The notes: generated by a model from the sequence alone, not told the origin. A DNA stretch of 43,161 nt from Candidatus Fermentibacterota bacterium (GCA_030609965.1 JAUWSQ010000020.1:1-43161), one strand, 5' to 3'. Shown: positions 33,950-42,176, numbered from the stretch's first letter. Made by a program: numbers and translations.

Positions 33950-34999
33950 ATGGAGATCATGATTCAAAGAACAAAATCCGTAGTTATTCTAATTACATTA
34001 CTTTGTGCCCTTCCTCTGCATGCATGGAAGGTATTCCCTCTCCTGAGCTATAGTTCCAGTTCGGGCGTTCTTATTGGAAGCGTAGTCAATCACAACATGA
34101 TACCTCCTTTCAAACCTTTTGGTTTCAGCACAATGGCTTACGCATATACAGACGGAAGCCTTTCAGCAGAACCGAAGCTTCTGTTTCCCGCAGGGAATGG
34201 TTTAGTCATAGTAAACGCCAGGTACAATGTTAGCAGGGACAGAAAATTCTTCGGGTGGGGTAACCAGGGTGATAATGAGATTTACGAATACTACGATTCA
34301 GAGATACAGGAACTCTCAGGCTCCTACAATTTCAGTCCCCTGCCGGGCCTTGTTCTTACAGGCGGTATCCTGTACAGCCATTCAACAGTTTACAACAGAT
34401 TGGATACCCCGCTGTGGGACGATTCCCCAACTGAAGAGTTCTGTTCTCGATGGACCGGCGGACCTTTTGTGGAGGGCAGATGGGTTATTCCCGCCCCTAT
34501 AGACGGCTATGTCTCGGCGGGAGGTGATATGCAACTGGGTGGTGAAATCCCGTACTACAGCACCGAATGTGCACTGGCGCTATTCGCGCCGCTGGGCAGC
34601 TCTACAACCCCTGCGTTCCGTGTAAAGGTTGAAAGACATATTGGAACTGCTTCAACACCGTTTTCATTTCTACCCTCACTTGGAGGCAGTTCGGGGCTCC
34701 GGGGATACAGTGACGCGAGATTCGGAGGAAACTGGGCTCTACTTGGAAACCTGGAGCTGAGGCAGAAGATAGTCTCTTTCGCGATTGACGAAAACAACAC
34801 AATGGACTTCTCCCTGGTCCTGTTCGGGGATGCCGGTCAGGTGGCGGACCACCTTGATGAGTGCCGGTGGAACCGATTCCACCTTGATGGGGGTGCAGGA
34901 ATTAGAATATCTCTTCCTGGAGGAGGATCTCTCAGGGCAGACTTTGCCATGTCCCCAGAGGGACTGGGTATACAGATGGGACTCGGAGAACTGTTCTAA
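33950..34999 (+). CDS. BamA/Omp85-like outer-membrane barrel protein
   Basis: A 349-residue outer-membrane protein corresponding to the C-terminal barrel of the Omp85 (bacterial surface antigen) family, without POTRA domains. A signal peptide ends near HAW. The conserved strand SLGGSSGLRGYSDARFGGNWALLGNLELR carries the R-G-Y form of the family R-G-F motif, and the C-terminal strands (LFGDAGQV, GAGIRISLPGGGSLRADFA) and terminal Phe are typical for insertion into the outer membrane. Function is unknown: transport or surface display. An ATG at 33959 preceded by GGAG is an alternative start. Adenosine deaminase follows after 24 bases. Confidence 0.8.
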   Translation: MEIMIQRTKSVVILITLLCALPLHAWKVFPLLSYSSSSGVLIGSVVNHNMIPPFKPFGFSTMAYAYTDGSLSAEPKLLFPAGNGLVIVNARYNVSRDRKFFGWGNQGDNEIYEYYDSEIQELSGSYNFSPLPGLVLTGGILYSHSTVYNRLDTPLWDDSPTEEFCSRWTGGPFVEGRWVIPAPIDGYVSAGGDMQLGGEIPYYSTECALALFAPLGSSTTPAFRVKVERHIGTASTPFSFLPSLGGSSGLRGYSDARFGGNWALLGNLELRQKIVSFAIDENNTMDFSLVLFGDAGQVADHLDECRWNRFHLDGGAGIRISLPGGGSLRADFAMSPEGLGIQMGLGELF

Positions 35000-35023
35000 C
35001 ATAAATTACGAAAGGTACTGCTG

Positions 35024-36244
35024 ATGAATCACGCATTTTTGAAAAAACTTCCCAAGACAGACCTTCACCTGCATCTGGATGGTTCTATAAGATTATCAAC
35101 TCTTATCGAACTTGCGAGGGAATCAGGGGTTGAACTTCCTTCATATACCGAAGAGGGTCTGAGGGAGACTGTTTTCAAGGATAGTTACAGGGACCTGAAC
35201 GAATACCTCACCGGTTTCGCCTACACAACTGCAGTCATGAAGACCAGGGAGCAGCTTGAACGGATAAGCTACGAAGTTGCAGTTGATAATCAGCTGGAGG
35301 GCGTTAGGTACATAGAGGTCAGATTCGCACCCCAGCTCCATGCATCAGATGACATGGATATTATCGACTGCATCCGGGCGGTTAATGATGGGCTCAACCG
35401 CGCAAAGGAAGAGTTCAATAACCGCAGTGAAGTTATCGAAGGTCTTGAGCCTCCCTTCAATTACGCGATTATCTCCTGTGCATTGAGATTCTTTACACCC
35501 GGATTCTCCGACTGGTATAGAAGATTTTTTGAAATGCACAGTTTCTCTGACAAAGAAATCGTGTTCGCCCTGGCATCTCTGGAACTTGAAGAAGCGGTTG
35601 CCATAGCAAGGTGGGAAGAGGATCTTCCTGCGGTTGGAATAGACCTTGCCGGTGCGGAAGCAGGCTGGCCTGCACTTAATCACCTCGAAGCTTTCACGAA
35701 AGCCAAAGGACATTTTCTCAGAAAGACAGTCCATGCCGGTGAGGCCTATGGACCTGAAAGCATTTATCAGGCGATAACCGATCTTTACGCCGAGCGGATA
35801 GGTCACGGACTTACCCTTCTTAATCCCGCTTCAGTTAAATCCAGGTATATCAGTGACCCTGTGAAATATGTAAATGCCCTGGCCAGCTATATAGCGGACA
35901 GGAGAATAACTGTTGAAGTCTGCCTTACTTCAAACCAGCAGACGAATCCGGCGTTCAGGGATCTTGCAAACCATCCGTTCGGGAAAATGATGGATAAGAA
36001 ACTGTCAGTAACCATCTGCACTGATAACAGAACCATATCCAATACAACCGTTACAAAGGAACTTCATAAGGCTGTAAACACTTTTGACCTGACCAGGTAT
36101 GACATCAAGAACATTCTGGTTTACGGTTTCAAGAGGAGCTTCTTCCCGGGAAGATACGATGAAAAGAGACAATACGTTCGCCAATGCATGGAATATTTCG
36201 AGAAGATCGAAAAGGAGTATTTTAAAGAAGGGAACGCTGAATGA
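35024..36244 (+). CDS. Adenosine deaminase family protein
   Basis: A 406-residue amidohydrolase that should convert adenosine (or a related aminopurine) to inosine and ammonia. Zinc and catalytic residues are all present: H15-x-H17 in TDLHLHLDG, HAGE with His237, GHG with His261, and TDN with Asp334. The TDN form followed by RTIS resembles the TDNR-type adenosine deaminases of actinobacteria rather than TDDP enzymes. At 406 residues it is longer than the usual 330-350, with an insert around 100-180. Its stop overlaps the XdhC-like start by 4 bases, which links it to purine breakdown. Confidence 0.9.
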   Translation: MNHAFLKKLPKTDLHLHLDGSIRLSTLIELARESGVELPSYTEEGLRETVFKDSYRDLNEYLTGFAYTTAVMKTREQLERISYEVAVDNQLEGVRYIEVRFAPQLHASDDMDIIDCIRAVNDGLNRAKEEFNNRSEVIEGLEPPFNYAIISCALRFFTPGFSDWYRRFFEMHSFSDKEIVFALASLELEEAVAIARWEEDLPAVGIDLAGAEAGWPALNHLEAFTKAKGHFLRKTVHAGEAYGPESIYQAITDLYAERIGHGLTLLNPASVKSRYISDPVKYVNALASYIADRRITVEVCLTSNQQTNPAFRDLANHPFGKMMDKKLSVTICTDNRTISNTTVTKELHKAVNTFDLTRYDIKNILVYGFKRSFFPGRYDEKRQYVRQCMEYFEKIEKEYFKEGNAE

Positions 36245-37221
36245 ACAGCATCCCACTCTGGAAACTTATCGGGGAATCCATCCGTTCAAATACTCAATGC
36301 GTACTACTCCTGACAGTTGAAACAAGAGGGAGCGGTCCGGGCAGACCCGGGGCGGCCATGGCGGTTACGGAAAGCGGCACAATAAGAGGAACTGTCGGTG
36401 GCGGTATCATGGAGTACCGGTTAGCCGGCAAGGCTCGAAAGATGCTTGAAACCGGCACCGGTTCTCCGGAATTATTCGTGGACGATCATGTAGATGAGAA
36501 TAATCACATCAAAGGGGATAGAGGTGGAACTTCCTCAGGCATGATCTGTTCCGGTTCTCAGACTACTGCGGTTTTTCCCATACAGCCGGATATGCTTGAA
36601 ACAGTAGACCTGATAATCAACATTCTTGAAAACAGGAGAACAGGTACTTTGTTCCTATCCAGCACCGGTTTTACCGTATCGGACTCCTCCGAACAGGAAA
36701 CACATGATTTTTCAACGACCGAGGGAAATAACTGGGAGTACACCGGTCCTCTCGGGTTTGCAGACACCGTGTATGTCATCGGAGGCGGACATGTAGGGCG
36801 GGCAATTGCAAACCTTCTTCGGGGGCTTTCCTGGAGCACGGTGATAATTGATGAGCGGGAAAGGGATTCCTTTGAAAACCCTCCTTCCTGCAGATGGATA
36901 ATTGCTCCATACAGTGAAGCGCACAGCTGCATACCGGATGGGTACCATAACTGGGCGGTTATCATGACTCCTTTCCACAGATCGGATGCTGAAGTGCTGG
37001 GAAGCCTTGCCCGCAAAAACCTGAAATATGTCGGCATGATGGCAAGCAGTTCAAAAAAAGCAAGGATCTTCGCGGAGCTTATGCAGGAAGGGGTTCCGGA
37101 GGATTTCCTGAACAGCGTACACTGCCCGATAGGAATCCCTATTGGAAGCCGTACCCCGGAGGAGATCGCAGTCAGCGTCGCCGCCCAGCTCATTGAGGTA
37201 AGAAATAGGGGTCGGGCCTAA
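36241..37221 (+). CDS. XdhC/CoxI-family protein
   Basis: A 326-residue XdhC-like protein, a family that binds molybdenum cofactor and helps insert it, sulfurated, into xanthine dehydrogenase and relatives. The N-terminal domain has GSGPGRPGAAMAV and GTVGGGIMEY, the C-terminal Rossmann domain has VIGGGHVGRAIANLL (GGG at 181-183), and the ending SVHCPIGIPIGSRTPEEIAVSVAAQL is a strong family marker. Coupling with adenosine deaminase suggests adenosine to hypoxanthine to xanthine, but no dehydrogenase is in the window. The last codons and the TAA stop lie inside the left arm of the palindromic element at 37205-37285, so the native C-terminus may have been altered. Confidence 0.9.
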   Translation: MNSIPLWKLIGESIRSNTQCVLLLTVETRGSGPGRPGAAMAVTESGTIRGTVGGGIMEYRLAGKARKMLETGTGSPELFVDDHVDENNHIKGDRGGTSSGMICSGSQTTAVFPIQPDMLETVDLIINILENRRTGTLFLSSTGFTVSDSSEQETHDFSTTEGNNWEYTGPLGFADTVYVIGGGHVGRAIANLLRGLSWSTVIIDERERDSFENPPSCRWIIAPYSEAHSCIPDGYHNWAVIMTPFHRSDAEVLGSLARKNLKYVGMMASSSKKARIFAELMQEGVPEDFLNSVHCPIGIPIGSRTPEEIAVSVAAQLIEVRNRGRA

Positions 37222-37285
37222 CATCTAAACATTCGTTACTGTTGTAACAATGAAAAATGTTAAGATGTTAGGCCCGACCCCCTAT
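37205..37285. repeat. 81-bp palindromic element (REP/MITE-like, possible bidirectional terminator)
   Basis: Two arms, 37205-37231 and 37258-37285, are inverted copies that differ by one extra G and one base (27 of 28). The core arm is GGTCGGGCCTAACATCT. The 26-base centre holds a second small hairpin, GTTAC-TGTT-GTAAC at 37235-37248. It lies between convergent genes and could stop transcription from both sides, but it lacks a strong T-run. The GGGGTCGGGCC arm resembles palindromes scattered in genomes carrying REP-associated transposases. The left arm supplies the XdhC stop codon. Confidence 0.75.
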
Positions 37286-37299
37286 CAGATCTCTTTTGT

Positions 37300-37998
37300 T
37301 TACTTTTCGGAGAACTGATCCTTGCCTACTCCGCAGACAGGGCATACCCAGCCATCGGGAATATCCTCGAAAGCGGTCCCGGGCTCAATACCGCCGTCAG
37401 GATCACCATTCTCCGGGTCATAGACATAGCCGCAGATATTGCACACGTATTTCTTCATTCTACTGTCTTCCTTTCGTTCCTGTTTATCATGTAATACGGG
37501 CCTGTAAGATGGTGCGGTCGGTGGTGTTTTCCCGCAGAGCACTTCCCTGTAATACGAGTATGACATGGGGGTTCCCTCACCTGTAATCCCGCAGTCGGTC
37601 ACCTCTCCTATGAACACGGTGTGTGTATCCACATCAATACTGCTGCATATATCCAGATCGATGTAAGCAAGTATATTTACTTCGGGCATCGGGCAGCCAG
37701 AAGGAGCAAGAGTGTACGGTATACTGGCAAATTTGTCTGCATCTCTTCCGCTTTTGAATCCGAAATTGCCTATGAAAGCCATGTCCGCTTCCTGGCTGAG
37801 CACACCGATGCAGCATTTCCCGGTCTTGCTTATCAATTCATGTGTAAATTCAGTTTTGTTTATCGAAACTGCAACTTTTACAGGGTCGGCTGTTACCTGA
37901 AACACTGTATTTGAGATTTGACCGTTCAACTTATCACCCGAGCGGGTTCCAACAACGTACAAACCGTAGGTAATCGTAAACAGAGGAGTAACGTCCAT
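37300..37998 (-). CDS. hrb: Flavin reductase-rubredoxin fusion (high-molecular-weight rubredoxin)
   Basis: A 232-residue fusion of a flavin reductase-like FMN domain (about 1-165) and a rubredoxin (about 181-232) with iron ligands C186-x2-C189 and C219-x2-C222. This is the architecture of Hrb of Moorella, which takes electrons from NAD(P)H and passes them to the flavodiiron protein FprA for O2 or NO reduction. The fprA gene is directly upstream and shares one base with it (TAATG), giving strong context. An internal ATG at 37458 with AGGAAG eight bases upstream sits exactly at the start of the rubredoxin domain, so a free rubredoxin might also be made. It is the last gene of the PerR operon. 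Confidence 0.93.
   Translation of the reverse strand: MDVTPLFTITYGLYVVGTRSGDKLNGQISNTVFQVTADPVKVAVSINKTEFTHELISKTGKCCIGVLSQEADMAFIGNFGFKSGRDADKFASIPYTLAPSGCPMPEVNILAYIDLDICSSIDVDTHTVFIGEVTDCGITGEGTPMSYSYYREVLCGKTPPTAPSYRPVLHDKQERKEDSRMKKYVCNICGYVYDPENGDPDGGIEPGTAFEDIPDGWVCPVCGVGKDQFSEK
37456..37472 (-). promoter_or_regulatory. Internal ribosome binding site and start for free rubredoxin
   Basis: Within hrb, AGGAAG (complement of 37467-37472) stands eight bases before an in-frame ATG (37456-37458) that opens the rubredoxin domain, [10 protein letters not shown]. Translation from here would give a 52-residue stand-alone rubredoxin. The purine-rich stretch also encodes the charged linker, so it may be coincidence. 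Confidence 0.4.
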
Positions 37999-39212
37999 TA
38001 TTCTTTACCTCCACAGATTTCCATAATTCTTCGTCCTGCACTCCGTCCCAGATCCACCGATTCCTCAAGAACCTGTTCATCTGGTACGTATACTGTACGA
38101 AGTCCTTCCGAAACAAGCTCTACTTTCATACCCTCGAGCAGACCGTTCAATTCCTTGACAGCTTCACCGCTCCAACCGTAGGAACCGAACGCAGCACCAA
38201 CGAGATTCCCGGGTTTCAGGCCGCCCAGATAGTTCATACATTCAGCAACAGAGGGAAATATCCTTCCGTTGATGGTCGGGCTTCCAACTATCAGCGCGGA
38301 TGCCTCAAGTACCTCGGCGGCAATATCGCTTATGTGAGAAGCCCTCAGCGGCATCAGTATACCGCTGACACCTTCCTGCGCAAGACCTTCTATAATTGCT
38401 TCGGCCATCCTGCGGGTGCTGTTCCACATCGTATCGTAAATCACCACCGCCCTCGGGCATGGTTTCTTTTCAGCCCAGGACCCCCATTTGCCGAGAATCC
38501 AGTCAATATTGGTCCTCCAAACCGGGCCATGGTCCGGACAAAGGAGATCAATTTCAAGCGCCATCTTCGCAAGGTTTCCAAGAAGAGAAGTCACCAGCGG
38601 AGAGAACGGCATGAGGATGTTCGCGTAATACTTTCTGGCTTCTACTTCAAGAAGACTCAGCGGGAGTTCATCATCGAAACGTTCCGTTGAGGCCAGATGC
38701 ATCCCGAAACCGTCCTGGCTGAAAAGGATTTTTTCCTCGGGCAGGTAGGATACCATACTGTCCGGCCAGTGCAGCATGCGTGTTTCTATGATTTCAATTC
38801 TCATGTTTCCAAGGTTTATACTGTCTCCGGTCTTCACAACTTCGATTGGATCATCTTCCCAGTGAAAGTGGGCGGCAAGCGCCTTTGACCCCATGGGCGA
38901 CGCGTATACTTTATCAGGCTTGACTGCTGCTATTGTCTGGCGGAGCGATCCGGTATGATCCAGTTCGGAGTGGTTGCTTACGATTATTTCTATTCCCGAA
39001 GGATCTATTACGGATGATATCCTCATCATCATCTCTTCGAAAAAAGGCGCTTTTACCGTATCGATCAGCGTAACCTTCTCCGACAGAATAAGATATGCAT
39101 TGTAGGTGGAGCCCTTCCCGGTGCTGTATCCATGGAAATCACGTATTGCCCAGTCGATTGCTCCAACCCAGTAAACATTCTCAGTCAGTTTGACAGCTTT
39201 AAACACATCCAT
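37998..39212 (-). CDS. fprA: Flavodiiron protein (FprA type)
   Basis: A 404-residue A-type flavodiiron protein: metallo-beta-lactamase-like diiron domain (1 to about 250) and flavodoxin domain (about 258-400). All diiron ligands are present: H81-x-E83-x-D85-H86, H148, D167 and H228. The FMN loop reads [18 protein letters not shown]. It reduces O2 to water (or NO to N2O) using electrons from the rubredoxin fusion encoded next. No extra C-terminal domain is seen, so it depends on an external rubredoxin, which agrees with the neighbouring gene. The preceding ferritin-like gene ends 32 bases upstream, the widest gap in this operon. Confidence 0.96.
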   Translation of the reverse strand: MDVFKAVKLTENVYWVGAIDWAIRDFHGYSTGKGSTYNAYLILSEKVTLIDTVKAPFFEEMMMRISSVIDPSGIEIIVSNHSELDHTGSLRQTIAAVKPDKVYASPMGSKALAAHFHWEDDPIEVVKTGDSINLGNMRIEIIETRMLHWPDSMVSYLPEEKILFSQDGFGMHLASTERFDDELPLSLLEVEARKYYANILMPFSPLVTSLLGNLAKMALEIDLLCPDHGPVWRTNIDWILGKWGSWAEKKPCPRAVVIYDTMWNSTRRMAEAIIEGLAQEGVSGILMPLRASHISDIAAEVLEASALIVGSPTINGRIFPSVAECMNYLGGLKPGNLVGAAFGSYGWSGEAVKELNGLLEGMKVELVSEGLRTVYVPDEQVLEESVDLGRSAGRRIMEICGGKE

Positions 39213-39244
39213 CCATTCTCCTTAAGAACTGCTTAAGCGTACTT

Positions 39245-39745
39245 CTACCTGGAATTCAGCCTGGCTCTCTGTTTTTCCAGGTATGCGATATGACCGATTT
39301 CCTCATCAATAATTTCGTAAACTCTTTCCTTGCCCAACCTTGGGGAAACCAGTCTTTCGAGTCCGAGGAAGAAAAGAAGAGAATCCTTCTCAAATCTGAT
39401 TGCAACATCAATTATCTTTTCGGTACTCTCATCCTCTTCAGTCTTTAACAGTGATTCACCCGTCTGCTGCTTGAATACATGGTTGTCAGCCATCGCTTTC
39501 AAGTACAGCGCAGCTTCGCAGTACGGATCAATAGCGGTTTGTCTTTTCTCCTCCTGGCTGAGCTCACTCCTCATGGATGCAAAGAGAGCTTCATGTCCCT
39601 TTTCCCATTCAGCAAGATCAGAAAGAAGCTTTGAAACCTCAAAATCATCTACAACTTCCGAAGCTTTCCGGTAGAACTCCTGCCCGTTTCTTTCGATCTG
39701 CTCGGCCATTTTGAGGATTTCTTCTGCATTGAACTGGTCTCCCAT
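39245..39745 (-). CDS. Ferritin-like/rubrerythrin-domain protein without rubredoxin
   Basis: A 166-residue four-helix protein of the rubrerythrin-like ferritin superfamily. Diiron-type motifs are E-x6-Y in EQIERNGQEFYRKA, E-x2-H in EWEKGHEALF and E-E-x2-H in DEEIGHIAYL. There is no Cys, so no rubredoxin centre; electrons would have to come from a partner. The ATG at 39745 with GGAG upstream lies 10 bases after the ferritin stop. The frame runs back to 39805 inside the ferritin gene, which I do not accept. It is probably a peroxide reductase or iron-binding relative. Confidence 0.82.
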   Translation of the reverse strand: MGDQFNAEEILKMAEQIERNGQEFYRKASEVVDDFEVSKLLSDLAEWEKGHEALFASMRSELSQEEKRQTAIDPYCEAALYLKAMADNHVFKQQTGESLLKTEEDESTEKIIDVAIRFEKDSLLFFLGLERLVSPRLGKERVYEIIDEEIGHIAYLEKQRARLNSR

Positions 39746-39755
39746 TTCGTTACTC

Positions 39756-40271
39756 CTACTCTCCGCTGCCGGCAGCGGGAACGAATACCCTTTGTCCGAG
39801 TTCATTATCTATCATGAACCTGCCGCTGCCCGAATCACCGATCAGCTTCAGTTTTCTGACAACTTCTCCTGCGGAAGCTTCCTCCTCGACCTGTTCGGCA
39901 ATGTACCACTGCAGGAAATTATCGGACATATGATCATTCTCTTCCCTTGCGAGCGTTACAAGATCGTTGATCAGGGAAGAGACTTTTCTCTCGTGCTCGA
40001 GGGCGGCCTCAAAAGCGTCCAGAACTGATTTCCACTCAACAGGAGGTTTTTCGATGGCTTCCAGTATCACCCTGCCGCCTCTTTCATTCACGTAGTGCAT
40101 GAATTTGTCTGCGTGAACCAGTTCCTCCTGTGCCTGAGAATTCATCCATTTCGCAGCGCCGCTCATATCGACCGATTCGAAATACATCGCCATCGCGACA
40201 TACAGATATGAAGAATACAATTCAGCGTTGATCTGGAGGTTGATCGCATTCTGTATTTTTTCGCTGAGCAT
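39756..40271 (-). CDS. ftnA: Bacterial non-heme ferritin
   Basis: A 171-residue ferritin that oxidises Fe(II) at a dinuclear site and stores it in a 24-mer shell. The helices carry LQINAELYSSYLYVAMAMYF (first site Glu), AQEELVHADKFMHYVNERGG (Glu and His of E-x2-H), and AREENDHMSDNFLQWYIAEQVEEE, the family-typical fourth helix region. Family length and order are normal. It follows the superoxide reductase gene by two bases. In this operon it would lock away iron released during oxidative stress and so limit Fenton chemistry. Confidence 0.95.
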   Translation of the reverse strand: MLSEKIQNAINLQINAELYSSYLYVAMAMYFESVDMSGAAKWMNSQAQEELVHADKFMHYVNERGGRVILEAIEKPPVEWKSVLDAFEAALEHERKVSSLINDLVTLAREENDHMSDNFLQWYIAEQVEEEASAGEVVRKLKLIGDSGSGRFMIDNELGQRVFVPAAGSGE

Positions 40272-40273
40272 GT

Positions 40274-40651
40274 TTATCCCTTCCAGAGACCATGAATGCT
40301 GCAGTATTCTCTTGCAGTAACTGCACCGGGATCACCGATCAAAAATTCAGCTACCGGATCCATCCCGGGTTTCAGATACGCTCTGTAGATGCTGTCTCCC
40401 GAGAGAAGCTCGATCCATTCAATGTAATGAGCATCAATCATGGGATGCAGCGTTGACCCAACAGTAACCCTGTAACCGCCATTGATCTTCTCTATAACAG
40501 GCACATGTTTCTCGGTTGCCATATCGGCAGTCTGTTCTTCCATTCTAACCATCGGTTCACCGCAGCAGACAAGCGCTCCTGCTCCCCCGTGTGTCATCTC
40601 AACTATGTTTCCGCATATCTCACACTTGTATATTTCCATCAGCTGTGTCAT
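40274..40651 (-). CDS. dfx: Desulfoferrodoxin (superoxide reductase, two-centre type)
   Basis: A 125-residue superoxide reductase that turns superoxide into hydrogen peroxide without making O2. The N-terminal desulforedoxin centre has C10-x2-C13 and C29-C30. The catalytic centre has H49, H69, H75, H120 and C117, with the conserved Lys48 next to the first His. Length and all ligands match the classical two-centre enzyme (class I/2Fe-SOR). AAGGAG precedes the ATG. Its peroxide product is removed by the rubrerythrins encoded on either side. Confidence 0.97.
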   Translation of the reverse strand: MTQLMEIYKCEICGNIVEMTHGGAGALVCCGEPMVRMEEQTADMATEKHVPVIEKINGGYRVTVGSTLHPMIDAHYIEWIELLSGDSIYRAYLKPGMDPVAEFLIGDPGAVTAREYCSIHGLWKG

Positions 40652-40665
40652 TTTAACAACTCCTT

Positions 40666-41121
40666 TTAATCCTCTTTAAGCACGTGCTCGTCATACTCTA
40701 TTTCAAATCGGAGCTTATGGTTGGCCTCCTGGTTAGCAAGCCCGGTCAGAAGATCTCTGACAGCCGGGTCGGAAGCTGCTCCCGCAAGACGTGTGTACAT
40801 CTGATAAGCGGCCTTTTCCTTTTTCATCGCCAGAATAAGAGCATCCTGATAGTCTATGCCGCTGGTCGGGGCAATATCCACCAGGATATCTCCCAGTCCC
40901 AGGTCTACAACAGCTGCAGTAGGAAGATACTCGAGACTGCCCATTTTCAGGTTTTCAAGCTTGTTCTTATGCTGAAGTTCCTCTTCACTGAACTCAAGGA
41001 ACATCTTGCGAATCGAAGTGCTGTTAACCTGTTCAGCCATATTGGTGTAGAAATCGGCAGCGGACTGCTCTTCACCTATCGCGAAATCCAGAATTTCTTC
41101 AGTTGATTTGAATTCCCTCAT
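40666..41121 (-). CDS. Rubrerythrin-like ferritin-superfamily protein without rubredoxin
   Basis: A 151-residue four-helix protein. The helices show [48 protein letters not shown] and [20 protein letters not shown], with two E-x2-H motifs, so a diiron site is expected. It lacks cysteines and hence the rubredoxin domain. The start at 41121 (ATG) has AGGTGAT upstream, overlapping the rubrerythrin stop. A GTG at 41130 is possible. It differs from the ferritin-like protein at 39245 and is not a simple duplicate. Confidence 0.85.
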   Translation of the reverse strand: MREFKSTEEILDFAIGEEQSAADFYTNMAEQVNSTSIRKMFLEFSEEELQHKNKLENLKMGSLEYLPTAAVVDLGLGDILVDIAPTSGIDYQDALILAMKKEKAAYQMYTRLAGAASDPAVRDLLTGLANQEANHKLRFEIEYDEHVLKED

Positions 41122-41130
41122 TCTTATCAC

Positions 41131-41703
41131 CTACCAGTTCTCTGCAAGAAGCTCAAAATGTGCCTGAGGGTGTGCGCAGGCTGGACAGAGGTTGGGTGCT
41201 TCCCTGCCTTCATGGATGTACCCGCAGTTCTGGCATCGCCAGATAACAACATCATCCTTAACGAAAACTTTGCCTTCGTTTATGTTCTTCAGCAGCTCGA
41301 GGTACCTTTTCTCGTGCTGTTTCTCGGCAACAGCAATGGATTCGAAGATAACGGCTATAACGTCGAACCCTTCTTCGCGGGCTATCTCAGCGAATCCCGG
41401 GTACATTACAGTATGTTCGTGATTCTCACCAGATGCCGCAGCCTTAAGGTTCTCATCTGTTGAGCATACCTGGCCTGCCGGATAAGAATCGGTAATCTCA
41501 ACCTCTCCGCCCTCAAGGAGTTTGAACAGGCGCTTCGCATGTTCTTTCTCCTGATTCGCGGTTTCCTCGAAGATCTTTGAGATCTGTATGTAACCATCCT
41601 TTTTTGCCTGGGAAGCGAAATAGGTGTACCTGTTCCTTGCCTGAGATTCCCCGGCGAATGCCTTGAGAATGTTCTTCTCTGTTCTTGTTCCCTTTATACT
41701 CAT
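41131..41703 (-). CDS. rbr: Rubrerythrin
   Basis: A 190-residue rubrerythrin that reduces hydrogen peroxide to water. The diiron four-helix domain has Glu19, E52-x2-H55, and the second pair of helices with AEKQHEKRY (E-x2-H near 127-130). The C-terminal rubredoxin has C157-x2-C160 and C173-x2-C176. The N-terminus KGTRTEKNILKAFAGESQARNRYTYFA is almost the textbook family opening. Its ATG overlaps the perR stop by 4 bases, so regulator and main peroxidase are made together. Confidence 0.97.
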   Translation of the reverse strand: MSIKGTRTEKNILKAFAGESQARNRYTYFASQAKKDGYIQISKIFEETANQEKEHAKRLFKLLEGGEVEITDSYPAGQVCSTDENLKAAASGENHEHTVMYPGFAEIAREEGFDVIAVIFESIAVAEKQHEKRYLELLKNINEGKVFVKDDVVIWRCQNCGYIHEGREAPNLCPACAHPQAHFELLAENW

Positions 41704-42116
41704 TGCAACTTCTCCTTTTCCAGTTGTTCAGCACATTCCGGACATATTCCTAATATATTTATACGCACTTCCAGCACAACATAATTCGAAACCGTTTCAG
41801 GGTTCAATGTATCAATATTTACTGGATTTACGTGCACATCACAAACCCGGCCGCATACAGTACATTCAATATGATTATGCGCACCTGTGTTATGATCGTA
41901 ATGGATTTCCGAACCAGCACCCTTGACGGCTTTGATCTTACCCTGATCCACGAGTATTCCCAGATTTCTGTAAACCGTACTGAGGCTTGTTCTGGGCAGC
42001 ACCTCTCGAACGGCAGTGTATATCTGAACCGCGGTTGGATGGCATCCAAGCTGCTCAATAGACCGGAGTATCATTCTTTTCTGCGCCGTATTCCTTCTGG
42101 GTTGTCTTTCAAGCAA
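41700..42116 (-). CDS. perR: PerR-type Fur-family peroxide sensor
   Basis: A 138-residue Fur-family repressor. The regulatory metal ligands line up with B. subtilis PerR at identical spacing: His26, Asp74, His80, His82 and Asp93 (for H37, D85, H91, H93, D104). The structural zinc cysteines C85-x2-C88 and C125-x2-C128 also match. The Asp at position 74 favours PerR over Fur. Oxidation of the His ligands by peroxide would release it from DNA. The start is a TTG with AGGAG upstream. It is the first gene of the operon and the inverted repeat over its own promoter suggests autoregulation. Confidence 0.92.
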   Translation of the reverse strand: MLERQPRRNTAQKRMILRSIEQLGCHPTAVQIYTAVREVLPRTSLSTVYRNLGILVDQGKIKAVKGAGSEIHYDHNTGAHNHIECTVCGRVCDVHVNPVNIDTLNPETVSNYVVLEVRINILGICPECAEQLEKEKLQ

Positions 42117-42130
42117 AATATCTCCTATTC

Positions 42131-42153
42131 ATAATAAGAACTATTCCTATTAT
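42131..42153 (-). promoter_or_regulatory. Candidate PerR operator (10-3-10 inverted repeat)
   Basis: ATAATAAGAA, spacer CTA, TTCCTATTAT form an inverted repeat with 9 of 10 pairs. It overlaps the -10 box and the likely transcription start of perR. The ATAAT/ATTAT outer parts recall the PerR/Fur box, but the half-site spacing is wider than the classical 7-1-7 arrangement. Confidence 0.65.
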
Positions 42154-42176
42154 AGAAGGTTCTGCCGGAGTGTCAA
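42149..42176 (-). promoter_or_regulatory. Promoter of the PerR oxidative-stress operon
   Basis: On the - strand TTGACA (complement of 42171-42176) and TATAAT (complement of 42149-42154) are both perfect consensus boxes, 16 bases apart. This is the best sigma-70-type promoter in the window, so strong basal expression under repressor control is expected. Confidence 0.82.
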
